A stretch of 64,000 nt of DNA, taken from NCBI GenBank assembly GCA_023846275.1, contig CM043875.1, positions 9,667,958 through 9,731,957 on the forward strand, written 5' to 3'. The notes beneath the pieces were generated by a model. The model saw only the letters and a list, made by a program, of their open reading frames with translations, did not search any database and had not been told where the DNA came from. The position numbers were made by a program, and so were the translations under genes. How positions within the stretch are numbered: the stretch's first letter is position 1; each line of letters begins with the position of its first letter. Of this stretch, positions 23,030 to 34,149 are shown piece by piece. This DNA is from Vanilla planifolia. Taxonomy: Eukaryota > Streptophyta > Magnoliopsida > Asparagales > Orchidaceae.

Positions 23030-24090
23030 GAAAAAAAATGAATTAATTTCCTAATATATAAATCATATTGATAAATAACATTGGAAACAAATTAACAAAG
23101 ATAATATCTACAATTGTAAGTTTGAAATCTTTATGACATCGATGACATAATTTACAACTTTCACTAACACAAAAAAATTAGGAAAAAATAATTGCATTTG
23201 TGATTCATTCTTTGTACAATCATATATGAACATAAAAAATTTATCTTAACTTCTTTTTTATTAAATTTACTTGGTTTGCCTGCAAGATGTTTTCGCCTTA
23301 TGCTTTTGTTAGTAGACTTTCTTTTTAGAGTAGTTGTATCAAAAATTGAAACATGAAAAATAATAAGAAGCAAAAGAAGAAGATGAAAGAGAAGAGGGCT
23401 TTTGTGATTAAAGTTTCTACGAAGTTTCTCTTTAAAGGGTTTTGAATTTATAAAATTCTAATTTTTAAAATTTTTGAAATCTCTAATTTGTGTCATATAT
23501 TCTTCCTATCTTTTATATAGGGGTTGTGATATAATATTTAATCATAAAAGAAAAAAACGTATAATTTTGACCAAAAATTTAAAATGCCTCAAATTTCATA
23601 AATTTTGCACCTGTATGTGCTCGTTTTCTCAGGCCGCACAATCGAATGGCTACATTATGGAGGCTGTTTGTAGGGCATGAGCATTACTCTTGCACCCATG
23701 TGTGCAATTTGTAATTGATAGGGGCCATATGCACCTGTTCCCCATGAATAAGCTAAAACCTCCCCAAGCAGTGCTGGGCCAGCGTGTTATAGTGTGTGCT
23801 CTGGCGGGTATGTAGTGAATCTATGTAAGCAGCCTAACACAATATCCTACTACTTTGTTCTGCGTTGATGTTTTTTTTGATATTTTGCCTCTAAATCTTT
23901 TCCATTCATTTTGTATTCAATGAACTTTTGAGTGATCTCTTAATCATTACTCATTCCATCTTTTGTTTTTCTTCTTTTATTTCCTTCTTTTCTTTTCTAT
24001 TCATTTTCTTCTTATCTTTCACATTTTCGTTCTTTTTTTTTGTAACGTTTGTTTCCCTTTAATGTTATTATCCCATTATTTTATCATCCT
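23030..24090 (-). repeat. Repeat S2, left copy (LTR-like)
   Basis: This block is repeated in the same orientation at 24,745-25,795. It has a less AT-rich core (23,600-23,850) and a pyrimidine-rich right part. The minus strand carries TATATAAAAG at about 23,510 and, about 140 bases downstream, a 69-codon frame (23,373 to 23,164) matched codon for codon by the other copy. A TATA box, leader-like CT-rich segment and tail would fit an LTR or a promoter-bearing repeat, but no PBS or PPT was found. Confidence 0.75.
23164..23373 (-). CDS. Small conserved frame in repeat S2 (left copy), unknown
   Basis: The 69-residue frame starts MLLIIFHVSIFDTTTLKRK and ends KCNYFFLIFLC. The sister copy at 24,893-25,105 keeps the same start and no frameshift, with about 40 of 69 residues identical by eye; the shared parts include RKHLAGK/LKHLADK, NKKE, YMI.QRMN and NYFFLI. 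A TATA-like box lies about 140 bases upstream on the minus strand. It has no recognised family. Most differences change the amino acid, which argues against selection, so the frame may be conserved only because the repeats are related. It is listed as a candidate, not as a proven gene. Confidence 0.2.
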   Translation of the reverse strand: MLLIIFHVSIFDTTTLKRKSTNKSIRRKHLAGKPSKFNKKEVKINFLCSYMIVQRMNHKCNYFFLIFLC

Positions 24091-24744
24091 GACCTAGTTT
24101 ATTTTCAATGTCAGTTTTTTCTAGCCAAGTTTATTACTTGTGTCAATTTTATTTTCTTTCTTTTATATTATTTGTTTTGTTTAAAGTCAATACTAGTTTT
24201 CTTTTCTTTCTTTTTTAACTAGCCTTCTTCTATGCTCATTTCATTCTTTTTTCTATTCCTTTTCTTAATTTCATCTTCAAATTTTCATCATGCATAAGAA
24301 AGAGTTTAATAATGCTTACATACATATAAGAATACATACAAACATTTATAAGTAAGAAGATAATACCTCTTTGTGTTATGCTATATGCATATGCTAATAC
24401 TTTTTTTATTTTAATTATTGCTTTTGCCTACACCATCAAACTAGATTTATCTATCTAAATTTTCATGAATAAGCTTTTTCTATGATTTCTTTTTCTCTTA
24501 ATACCTACATCATAAATCAAACACAAATATTTAATACTAAGATATTCTTAAATTTATTTTATCATTTATGAATTATATCATATTCATAATATTTTACTTA
24601 ATTAACATATAATGTAGTTAATGGAGCATATTATATGTTAATACTATTCTCTAGACCTAATAGACCATCTATTTTCTTTCCCAAATTATTACTAAACTCA
24701 ACATATTATGCATTATTTATAATATATTAATGCATTCTTTAATA
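24091..24744. other. Spacer between the two S2 copies
   Basis: The spacer is pyrimidine-rich, then AT-rich. It contains no recognised coding motif, and no PBS or PPT next to either S2 copy. It may be the remainder of the longer repeat, lost from the right-hand copy. Confidence 0.4.
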
Positions 24745-25795
24745 TAAGGAAAAAATAATTGAATTTTTTAACATATAAATCATAATGATAAGTAATATTA
24801 GAACAAATTAACAAAGATAACATCTATGATTGTAAGTTTAATAAATAATCTTTATGACATCGTTGGCATATTTTACTACCTTCACTAACACTTCACTTGA
24901 TAAAACAAATTAGAAAAAAATAATTATATTTGCAATTCATTCTCTGTGCTATCATATATAAACATAAAACATTTATGTTATCTTCTTTTTTATTAAGTTT
25001 ACTTGATTTGTCTGCAAGATGTTTTAGTCTTAAGCCCTCGCTAGTAGTCATTCTTTTTAGAGTAGCATCAATAGAAGTTGTAGCATGGGAAACGATGAGG
25101 AGCAAAGGAAGAAGAAAAAAGAGGAGGATTTTTGTGATTAAATTTTCGATAAGGTTTCTCTTTCAAAGATTTGAATTCATAAAATTTTAATTGTTTGAAA
25201 ACTCTAATTTGACTCATAATCCTTCTCAAACCTTTATATAAAGATTGAAATATAATATTTAATCATAAAAAATATGTAATTTTGACAAAAACTTTAAAAT
25301 TTGTCTAAATCTGCACTATCCATGCTCACACGCTCACTCTGTGCCTTCAAATGGTTGTGATAAAGAAATTGTGCACAAGTGTGGGTTCTATTCTTACACC
25401 CACCAAACACATGCACAATTACTGATCAAAAAGGGGCACATGCACATATTCCCCACAAATAAGCCCACAACTCCCCGAGAGGTGCTGGGCTAACATGCTG
25501 TAGTGTATGCTCTGGCAGGTATGCAGCGAGTCTATGCAAGCAACCTACCACGCTGTCTTGCTACTTCATTCTACATCAATTTTTTTTCATTGTTTTTCCT
25601 CCTCTGAGGTTCTTGCATTCATTTTTTATTCAATGAACTTTTGAGTGATCTCTTGATTATTACTCGTTTCATCTTTTGTTTTCCTTTTTCATTTCCTTCT
25701 TTCCTTTTCTATTAACTTTTTTCTTATCTTTCACATTTTCATTCTTTTTTTTATCAGGTTTATTTCGTTTTAATGTTATTACCCCATTATTTTTA
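24745..25795 (-). repeat. Repeat S2, right copy (LTR-like)
   Basis: This block is the second copy of S2. Examples of shared sequence are ATAAATCATA, GTCTGCAAGATGTTTT/GCCTGCAAGATGTTTT, GTGCTGGGC, TGCTCTGGC.GGTATG and TTTTGAGTGATCTCTT. The minus strand has TTTATATAAAGG at about 25,230. It joins the right S1 copy directly, without the spacer seen on the left, so the S units occur in permuted order. Confidence 0.75.
24893..25105 (-). CDS. Small conserved frame in repeat S2 (right copy), unknown
   Basis: This 70-residue counterpart of the frame at 23,164-23,373 starts MLLIVSHATTSIDATLKRM. It lies about 125 bases downstream of a minus-strand TATA-like box. It has no recognised family, transmembrane segment or zinc motif. 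It could be a fragment of a retrotransposon leader reading frame or pure chance; amino-acid identity is not higher than the apparent nucleotide identity. Confidence 0.2.
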   Translation of the reverse strand: MLLIVSHATTSIDATLKRMTTSEGLRLKHLADKSSKLNKKEDNINVLCLYMIAQRMNCKYNYFFLICFIK

Positions 25796-26123
25796 TCTCA
25801 TAAGTAGTTGTTAGAGAAGAAAGACTTAGTCATACCACTAATAAAAAATAATCACTTTTATAGGAGAAAATCATGATGCCATTTTTGCACAACCTATAAG
25901 AGTTGTATTATTAAAAGCTTTATATAGTCTCTCATATTCTCATTTTTATTATCTTCAACTTAAAGAGTACCATCTTGTTGTGCATTGTCTTCCTTGTGAT
26001 GTTCTAAAGCAAAGACTTGTATTGATATGTCGAAAACATGTCTCGCTTATAAATACCTTCCTATTAAATTGTGAAATACATAATAAAGTTCTACTTTGTT
26101 TTCTTAAAAACTATATAAAAAGG
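25796..26123. repeat. Repeat S1, right copy
   Basis: This copy is collinear with 22,277-22,608 and stops at ACTATATAAAAAGG, exactly where LTR B begins. In the left copy the sequence continues differently after AAAAAAGG. The stop therefore marks the insertion or junction point of element B. Confidence 0.8.
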
Positions 26124-26125
26124 TG

Positions 26126-28268
26126 TGATGTACTTATTTTTTATCACAAAACTCTATTTTCTTTTTAGATCAAACTAATGCTTTATTTTTTTAATTAAAT
26201 CATATTCTAATATTGCAAATATTTCACTCTTTATTTTTGTAACATATTAAATTTATTTTTCTCTCAAATTTTAGAATTCAAATTGATAAAATCTCCCTTA
26301 GATTTTATCTTTTCTTTAATTTAGAAATACATAAATATAATATTTATATCCATAATATGATATCTACATAGTTTATATCCATAACTATTAATAATAAAAA
26401 CCTAAATCCAGTAATTATAAACAACTGAAATCATCATAATAACTATATGTCATAATTTTCATAGTTTTTGATAGTATTACAATCAAGTTTTTACATACAT
26501 ATATAATAATAATTAATAAGTCATTTAGCTCAATTCTTGTAATATAAACTTCTATAATTTTTTAATTTTTTTATAAGTATTCTTATGCATAATCTTTTTT
26601 GTTGGAGTTTTAATATATCTGAAATGTTAATGTCAAAGAAACATTAAGTCAATTATCATTGACTTAGTAGGCTATCTCTAACAATAAATAGATCTATAAA
26701 ATAAGTAATAATTGTGGACAATCTCATATAAGATCTAACCATAAGCATCAATCATAGCATGTAATTTAATGGATTCTCATTCATGTTAAATAAAAAACAA
26801 AATATGATATATTATCTAAAGAAGAGTATATTATAATCTCTAAAAGAAATAATAAGCATATAGAGCCTTTTAGTCTATTTTCATTGTCTATTTTTACTTA
26901 ACTAAGTAAATCTTATATTGGCCAGTATTACTACTCTCTTTGTCTCTCCTAAATAATCAATCAGTATCTTTTTTAATTTACTTAGTTATAATAAAAATAT
27001 TTTTTTTATTTATCATATCATATTTTCAAGCACAATCATATTCTATCTTTTTATATTTTTTATTAGCTATATCTTTGCACCAAATTATAATAATATAGAT
27101 CATTAGCTATTAATCATCTCATAATGATAATGTCAATCATATGGCACACTGGCCACTAGCCACTTTATGATGATAATTCCCTTAATTTTTTTTCACTTAT
27201 ACGACATTCATCTTTCATAATATTTAATTATATATATGTTTTTATATCAACATATCAATGTCATGACTATACAATTAATCATGCCAAATATTTTCACATT
27301 TAGATTATCAATATTAAAAAGATTATGTCTAATTATAAGTGCAAATTTATATTTAGTCACATTTACACGATCAATATATTAGTGTCACATATTTTGTATA
27401 AATTTACATGTAGGGTCTTACCTTCAACAATTAGTAACACATAAGGCATATGCATATAATTTCATGTTAGAATGCTTTCCTCACATGTAAGGTCTTAATT
27501 TTAATAATTAGCATCATATCAAACATATGCATATGATATTCATGCTAGACCACCTGCTTAACAATTTTTCAAGTTATTTAGGATTGTCCTTATAGCTATT
27601 CAACTTTTTTTTTTTTTTTAAATTTTAACTTATCAATTACAATTTTGTCAACTAAATTTAAAGATTCTTACACAAATTAAAAATTTTTAAATTGTTAATG
27701 TAAAATTGCATGGCTCACTTCTTAAATCTCAAAAATAACACCTTTCTTACCTTTATTTCTTAGTTTGTTCCTTTTTTGAAACCTTAATTTGCAAAACTTA
27801 AGGGATTCCATATACCTTTTATCTAAGAGCTATATATGATCTTTATTAGGACCAAATTCTAGGCTATATTATCAAAACTAAAAGAAATCAAAAGTAAGAA
27901 AAATAAATAATGGGTTAGGAACTCATGGATCCTTATTATACACCAAACTCCACCTTCTTGCTTTCTATATATATGTCATTATTTCTTGTAGCTCTCATCA
28001 CCAGCCAATCTTTTGGTTAGTCGCTCAAAAATCCTCTTTTAGGGTTTGCATTGAGCATGAGAATGGGAGAGGGAGCAAAAGGGTTTTTTGGGTAAAATTT
28101 TATAATAAACTCTAATTGAGATGAAACAAGTATTGTTGGACTCATCTCAATGAGTTCAATATAATTATATATTCATCATTATAACTTGAAAGATTTTATT
28201 TTTTAGGATTTTGACTTGCTTTATAAGATATTTTATTTCATACATAGTTTAATGATTGAGAAAATACA
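26126..28268 (-). repeat. LTR B (3' LTR of element B)
   Basis: The right edge (5' on the minus strand) TGTATTTTCTC directly follows the purine tract. The left edge matches the reverse complement of the LTR A end (ACAAAACTCTATTT shared). The LTR is collinear with LTR A and LTR C, including the GGGAGCAAAAGG block near 28,071, GATTTAAGAAG (minus) near 27,725 and TTGACTTAGTAGGCTATCTC near 26,659. Only about 1.7 of the 48-bp units remain (27,101-27,180). Confidence 0.85.
27101..27180 (-). repeat. 48-bp repeat, reduced to under two units in LTR B
   Basis: One degenerate unit (CATTAGCTATTAATC...) is followed by TGGCACACTGGCCACTAGCC and the start of a second. The same unit is repeated about five times in LTR A and six times in LTR C. 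Confidence 0.8.
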
Positions 28269-28283
28269 AATTCTCTTCTCCTT
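28269..28283 (-). other. Polypurine tract of element B
   Basis: The minus strand reads AAGGAGAAGAGAATT immediately before the LTR start. It overlaps the last codons of the polyprotein remnant (..DEIIIRRREF), as is common in this group. Confidence 0.65.
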
Positions 28284-28289
28284 ATAATA

Positions 28290-29560
28290 ATTTCATCCCT
28301 AAAGTTCAAAATAATTTAGGATACTTTTTTCGCATCTCATCTTTGAGTTTCTAGATAGCTTCTCATTTTATTTGAATATGTCATTATACTTAACCATAAG
28401 AATTGTTTTCATTCTGATTTGCTTGATTTCTTTAGCTAAGATTCTTATAAGCTTCTTTTCATAACTTAGATTTGATTACACTTCTATGGTATTTGCATCA
28501 TATTGTGTTATGTAGGATGAAACAATAATGCATTTTCTTAGAGTTAAAATTTGAAATACATTATGCACTCCTATCAGTGTTAAAGGTATTGCTACTTTAT
28601 ATGAAACCTCTCAAACTCTTTTAAGTATCTAGAAAGGTCTAATATAACTTGGCTTCAACTTCCCATCTTTATTGAATCAAGTTACACCATTTATTAAACT
28701 CACTTTTAAGAACACATGATCTACTTTTTGGAACTCTACCTTTTTATGTTTTATGTCAAAGTATATTTTTTAATGATCTTGTGCTTTCTATAGTCTTTTA
28801 TAAATTATTTGAATCTTTTGAGTTATTTCATTTATTAGTTCTAACTACAATTGAGTTTTGTCACTTGCTTCATATTAATATAATGATAAGTAACATGTTT
28901 TGTCATATAGTGTTTCATATGGTGCCATTCTAATAATAGATTGATAATTATTATTAAAAGTAAATTCAATTAATACCAGATGAGTATCTTAGCTTTTATT
29001 AAAATCTAATATACTTAATCTCAACATATCTTTTGAAGTCTTTATAATTATTTCAGTCTATTCATCTATTTGAAGATGAAATATTATGCTAAATCTTAAT
29101 TGAGTACCATGTACTTCATGTATCTCTTTTTAGAAATATGTGGCAAATTTAGAATCTTGTTTAGATTTAAGTTTTTTTAGCAGTTCATGTAATTTCACAA
29201 ATTGATTAACATAAATCTATATTAACCTTTCAACTGAATAAGTAATTCTAATAAGTAAAAAAAAAGATTGATTTTTTTAATTTGTTAATAATTACTCATA
29301 TAGCATCATATCATTGACTAATTTTTAACAACCCAATTGTACAATTGATTGACATTCCTTTCCATTTCTACATAGGAATAAGAAGAGGTTCCAACAACCC
29401 ACTTGGTTTCTATTATTCTTCTTTCACTTATTGACATATTATACACTTTCTCACATAATTATAGACATCTTTCTTAATACCATTCCACCAAAATCTTTAT
29501 TTCAACTTATGAAATATTTTTATGATTCTTAGAAGTATTACATTCCTTGTTCCATGACCC
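28290..29560 (-). pseudogene. pol: Element B integrase remnant
   Basis: Read on the minus strand across stops and shifts, the zinc-finger segment is FWWNGIKKDVYNYVRKCIIC (29,495-29,430), keeping both cysteines. The catalytic-core part includes QDSKFATYF then EIHEVHGTQLRFSIIFHL, and KDMLRLSILDF (29,150-28,985). RMAPYETLYDKTC follows at about 28,937-28,895. The C-terminal part has KVDHVFLKVSLINGV, NKDGKLKPSYIRPF and VAIPLTLIGVHNVF (28,720-28,560). LIRILAKEIKQIR...ILMVK is at about 28,450-28,390, and KSILNYFEL with DEIIIRRREF ends near 28,280. Order and spacing match a full plant chromovirus integrase. The first Asp region of the DDE triad is poorly preserved. Confidence 0.9.
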
Positions 29561-29749
29561 TTTTTCAATAAAGTTTATTTCCATGTACTTGTCACAAGAA
29601 TACATATCTTGTTCTTATAAAATAAAACTCCATTTAAATTAGAACTTTTTTCCTTTCCTTTATGAATCTTGGCCTTAATTTGTTAGATGACTTCATCTGC
29701 ATCTTGAGTAACATTCAAATCATGTAACTATTTTACCACAATAGCTAAT

Positions 29750-30330
29750 TCAAAAAAAGTTCTTTTTAATAGTTACTGATATTGTAATTAATTTGAGTTG
29801 GTTTATTTCTATCATTACTTTTGATTTTTTGAAGGTTGACATCATGTGGAGACTAGCCCTTTGACTCAACACATTAGCTACAACATCAACTTTATGAGAA
29901 ACACAAACAATCTCTATGTCAAAATCTTTAAGTAGTTCCAACTAGCTTAATTGTCCTAAATTTGACTCTTTTTATGTGAAAATATATTTCAAATTTTGTA
30001 ATCAATAAACAAATATTGTTTCACACCATAATGATAATATCTCTAAATCTTTAAGATAAACACATTTGTAGTAAGCTTAAGATTATGTATGAGATAATTT
30101 TTATCATGATATCACAACAACCTTGAAGCATATGCTATAACTTTATAATTCTATATTAATACATAAACAAGTCCTTATAAAATTGCATCATTATATACTT
30201 AAAATTTAATTTCTCTCTCAGGTAATGTTAAAATAGGTTTTGAAGTCAACTTCTTTGTTAAAGTTCAAAAACTTCTTTCATAGTTTGAATTCTATTCAAA
30301 AGTCATTATATTTTGATTTAATCTTATTGA
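29750..30330 (-). pseudogene. pol: Element B RNase H remnant
   Basis: The retrotransposon RNase H removes RNA from the RNA:DNA hybrid. The minus strand reads KQYLFIDYKI then NIFSHKKSQI (about 30,020-29,960), matching the TDHK.L.-YIFTQ.E-.-N segment. It continues as ELLKDFDIEIVCVSHKVDVV and ANVLSQRAS (29,940-29,850), matching LE..KDYD..I.YH.GKANVVADALSR.. The 63-residue open stretch 29,750-29,941 is the longest intact piece. The region from 30,330 to 30,030 is more decayed. Confidence 0.88.
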
Positions 30331-31085
30331 TGGTATTGCAGTTTGAGAAATTACATTATTAAGCCTGAGTCATCCAACAATAGTTATAATTTTTTGAACA
30401 TTCATAGAGATTTCTTTTGCATTAACTATATGCCCCAAGAAATATATACTAGATAACTAAAAACTATATTTTGAAAACTTTTCTTACAAATGGTGCTCCT
30501 GTAGCCTTTATAACACTAGATGTACATTATTTTTGTGTTCTACTTCTTTTATAGAGTAGATTAAGATATCATTAATAAAAATAATAATAAAATGATCATA
30601 CCATTAGTTGAATACTTTGTTCAACAAATCTATAAATGTTGTTAGAGCATTTGTTAATCTAAAAGGCAACATAAGAAATTCAAAATAATAATATGTAGTT
30701 CTAAGAATAGTTTTTGGAATTTCTTCTTTTCTAATTTTTATTTTATATTAACCATATCTTAAGTCAATTTTTAGAAACACTTTAGCTCCTTATAATTGGT
30801 CAAATAATTCATCTATTCTAAGCAAATGATACTTAATCTTGATGGCCATCTTATTCAATTCTCTATAATCAATATGCATTCTTATACTTTCATCCTTCTT
30901 TTTCAAAAATAACACAGGTGTACCTCAAGGGGATACACTAAGTCTGATAAAACTTTTATTAATCAGGTCATCTAATTGTGTTTTAATTCTTGTAACTCAA
31001 GTTGCACCATTCTATTGGGTGTTTTTGAGATTGATTTTACTATCAATATTAAATTAATAATAAATTTAATCTCTCTATTAGATGT
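30331..31085 (-). pseudogene. pol: Element B reverse transcriptase remnant
   Basis: The minus strand shows a nearly collinear RT. SNREIKFIINLILIVKSISK with TPNRMVQLELQELK lies at 31,085-30,985 and [23 protein letters not shown] at 30,950-30,900. [20 protein letters not shown] with RIDELFDQL lies at 30,880-30,800 and AKVFLKIDLRYG at about 30,790-30,755. FEFLMLPFRLTNALTTFIDL is at about 30,685-30,625, FIIIFINDILIYS at 30,590-30,550, and FLGHIVNAKEISM to 30,400. The catalytic box, normally (Y/F)(I/V)DD, reads FIND, so the first aspartate is lost. Several stops stand at expected Q positions. The order is typical of plant Ty3/gypsy RT. Confidence 0.92.
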
Positions 31086-31299
31086 GATTCCAAGTAAAAT
31101 TTTAGTAAACAAATCTAGATATTCATATGCCACTAGAGCTTCTTATAATTATAGTTATTTCTTTTCAACTTCTTGTATTAATGATAAATAACACACAACC
31201 ATTTTTTATTAATCTTTCAACTTTTAAAATAGATATTATAAACATTGTTTAGTCCTTACAAAGATAAATCAGATCAATACCATCTCTGTAGTGATTCTT

Positions 31300-31520
31300 T
31301 AATTTTTTTCTTCTAATAATCAATAATGACTTCATGAAATGTTAACCAATCCATCCCAAAAATAATATCAAGTTTTTATAATTTTATAATAATCAATTAG
31401 GATTTAAAAAGTGATCTATTGATTTTTATACAATGTTGAATATAGTTTTTTACTTTTACCTCCTCTCTTGTAGATAGTTTTACAAAAAGAAAAGATTATA
31501 ATATATGTATTTTAACTAAT
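31300..31520 (-). pseudogene. pol: Element B aspartic protease, C-terminal part
   Basis: LDIIFGMDWLTFHEVIIDY (31,373-31,317, minus) is the conserved end of the plant Ty3/gypsy protease (F-D-V-I-L-G-M-D-W-L). Upstream, REEVKVKNYIQHCIKI (about 31,480-31,430) fits the preceding beta region. The catalytic DTG motif is not present, so the domain is truncated at its N-terminus. Downstream (31,300-31,090) a decayed linker with KVERLIKNGC leads into RT. Confidence 0.8.
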
Positions 31521-31774
31521 AATTAGAGTCACTTGATCACATTGGATAAGATCTAGATCATTTGAATAATCAATGCTAAAGGTGAGAATGATCTCATTCA
31601 TAAGATTTAAAATGGATAACTCCAAGATACATGATTTAAGGACAAGAAAAAAAGAATTCTAAATGTTTGGTAAATTTAGATGAGATTTTGGTCATTCGAT
31701 TTGAGCCTTTAAGGAAAGCTTACAATTGAGTTAAACCTTAGCCATCCAATCAATTATCAGACGGTGGGAATTAA
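31521..31774. other. Junction between elements B and E
   Basis: No gag, PBS or LTR of element B is visible here, and no coding motif. The breakpoint that removed the 5' half of B probably lies in this interval. Confidence 0.45.
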
Positions 31775-33962
31775 TGTAAGGTGTCGAGGTACTGAACTTA
31801 GGAAAAAACATTAGCCTCATATGAAAGAATTTCAAAGTGATAAGATTTTAATATTACTTTTTAGGCATGTATAGTTCAAGCCAAAGTTAGGGATGGCTCT
31901 TGTCTTATGCACTTGGGATTTCAACATCTTGGCCAATTTTATACATATAAGTTTAATATTATTATGCATTTGACCTAACTCATTGTATACTTAGTTCGAG
32001 TTTCGCCCTACTTAACTCTTTCTCTATATTTATTCTATATAGTTCTAGACTACACCCTTACCAAGATCAGGCTTGACCCAACTTGGTTCTAGTTGGTTTC
32101 TTGCTTTGAGCTTTCTAAGGCCTACACAAGCTTGATTCATCTGAGTGCTTTGTACTTGGTTCAAATTGGGGTATTAGCTTAGGATATTTATTTTTTTAGT
32201 AAAAAAAATGAGTAAAATTATTTTTTTAAATTACTCAAAGTTTAACATAAAATTTTGTAATGATGCATAAAATAGATTTAATCTAAGAAAGGGTCAAGTG
32301 AAAAATATAATCCTTTATATTTGCTAAATGAAAGAAATGATGAAACAAATTGGCTGTATAAATTAGGATTTGAAAGTGAGATGTGCCTTATAATTAACAA
32401 GCTAATATTTTATTTCATAGCAAAAAAGAAAATCTTTTTAACATTGATACATATGTCTTCTATCCTTTAAGCTTACTAAATACTTCAAGGAGCTTTAAAG
32501 ACTACTAATTCATCATCTTCAAAAGTTATGACTTATTTTTTACAATTAAATATGACACATGTTAAAAAAGTATATTAGAATAAAATGTTAAAAATTTAAG
32601 GTTTGACTTATCAAAAATAAGGGTGACCTGATAGAAGGTTGGATCAAGTAATAGCTTAATTTATCATAAATGTATGATAAAAATAGAAAAAATCAACTAA
32701 ATTCAATGATTGTATATAGGCTAAGAAAGTAGATCATTTAATATGATTATAAAATTATATAAGTATAATCAAGCTAAGAAAAGCATATAACATAAGATCA
32801 TTAAGATATGATGTGAAAAGTGATGTATGGATAGTGTTTCTAACAAGTATAATGATGGAACTATATATGTACAAAGTCAGGAGAATTCTTGAGTTAATTA
32901 AACTAAAGTGAATGTTGTATGAATAATGAGATCGTATAATTATGATTAGTGTAGAAAAGCATAAATGAAAGGAGATTTAGCTAATTATGCCATATGAAGA
33001 TAAGAATAGTACTAGTATGATATGGAGAATAGCTGCATGAATCAACATGAGGGAGGTTTCATATATGGAAAGTTAATATCTAACTCTAATAAGGTTTTGT
33101 GAGGCACTTCCTATATGGTACTTAGGGTAGCCATGTGCTTATATAAATTTTAAACCCTTGCTAACTTAATTTAGGAAATACCCCTTAATTGGACGAATTG
33201 ATTATTCGACTCTATATAAGCTTTAGGATGCAATTTTACTATAGTCTTACAAAGCTCCATTCATAACTTATTTCAAGAAGGCTGAAACAAAGATGAGGAG
33301 AAGGCCTTGCCATGACCGATAAGAGGAAGTGGTAATCAAAAGTTTAGAAGAAGAAGAAGAGATTCCTCAGGAGAAGTGCTCTATATGGTTAAAGTAGGCA
33401 TACAACAAAAGTTAGATAAACATAAGATAATGTAAATAATCTTAATATTTTCTTATGGTTGTTGTAGATTCTTTATTATGTTATGTTGATGTTCTTCCCA
33501 CTCATGAAATTGGATGTTAATATGAAATAAATGACTTAATCAAGATTATATGGACTTGTTTGAGAGCATGATTAAGTAATTTCTTGATCGATTCCTTCAT
33601 GAAGTTGTAATGATTCTTGAATGCTCTCTATTTCCTCTAAACTAAAAAGATAATGCTAGGGATAATAAGATAATGGCTTCATATTATTGAGATCTATCAT
33701 ATATACACTATTGTTGTTGGAAAGTTACCTTAGCCTAGGATGAACTAGCTCTTACATGATATAAATATCCATTTGCTAAGAAAGCATAGTTCATGATGGG
33801 TGACACTTCATGAACTTAGTGATTAGATTAAATGATTTCAAGTCATAGTTTAAATATTAAGCCTGAGGATTGAAAGGGTGATTAATTATATGCAATTATA
33901 GGTATGTGGGCTATCACACCTAGAGGTTTTAAAAAAATGGCTAAAATCGTTAGGGGTGACAA
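31775..33962 (+). repeat. 5' LTR of element E
   Basis: The right end, TTAGGGGTGACAA, abuts the PBS. The last 270 bases match the copy at 41,608-41,874. A TATA box is at 33,213. The left edge is not fixed; TGTCGAGGTACTG near 31,778, after a short purine patch, is a candidate, giving a length of about 2.2 kb. Confidence 0.6.
33211..33220 (+). promoter_or_regulatory. TATA box in LTR E
   Basis: TCTATATAAG, followed by TTTAGGATGCAA, sits about 750 bases before the LTR end, in a stretch of mixed base composition. A related segment, CTCTATAGGGTCTTAGGATG (minus strand, near 59,370), suggests the start region of a related LTR. Transcription from here is inferred only. Confidence 0.45.
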
Positions 33963-33965
33963 TGG

Positions 33966-33977
33966 TGGTGTTAGAGC
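33966..33977 (+). other. Primer-binding site of element E (mutated)
   Basis: TGGTGTTAGAGC differs by two transitions from TGGTATCAGAGC and is followed by TATGGTT, the usual next bases in this group. It lies within five bases of the LTR end. Confidence 0.75.
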
Positions 33978-34149
33978 TATGGTTGAAATATAGGGTAAAC
34001 TTAGGTATATTAGGTTCTAGTTTTTTATAGTGTGGAGAGTTAGTCGTAAAATTGCATATGGTAAAAATAATTCTTATGAGTTTAATCATTACACTTTAGT
34101 AACATCAGTATGGTATTTTCCTTAGAAGATATGGTTAATGCTTAGAGAA

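Larger units (their letters stand above)
26126..31520 (-). mobile_element. Element B: Ty3/gypsy chromovirus-type element, 3' half
   Basis: On the minus strand this element runs from the protease (31,520) through RT, RNase H and integrase (28,290) into a PPT and a 3' LTR (28,268-26,126). Gag, PBS and 5' LTR are missing on the right, where element E's LTR starts at about 31,775. It is the best-preserved coding remnant of the window and supplies the pol type for the A/B/C LTR family. The integrase C-terminus (DHVFLK.SL.NGV, LIRILAKEIKQIR) points to the Tekay/Del group. Confidence 0.88.
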
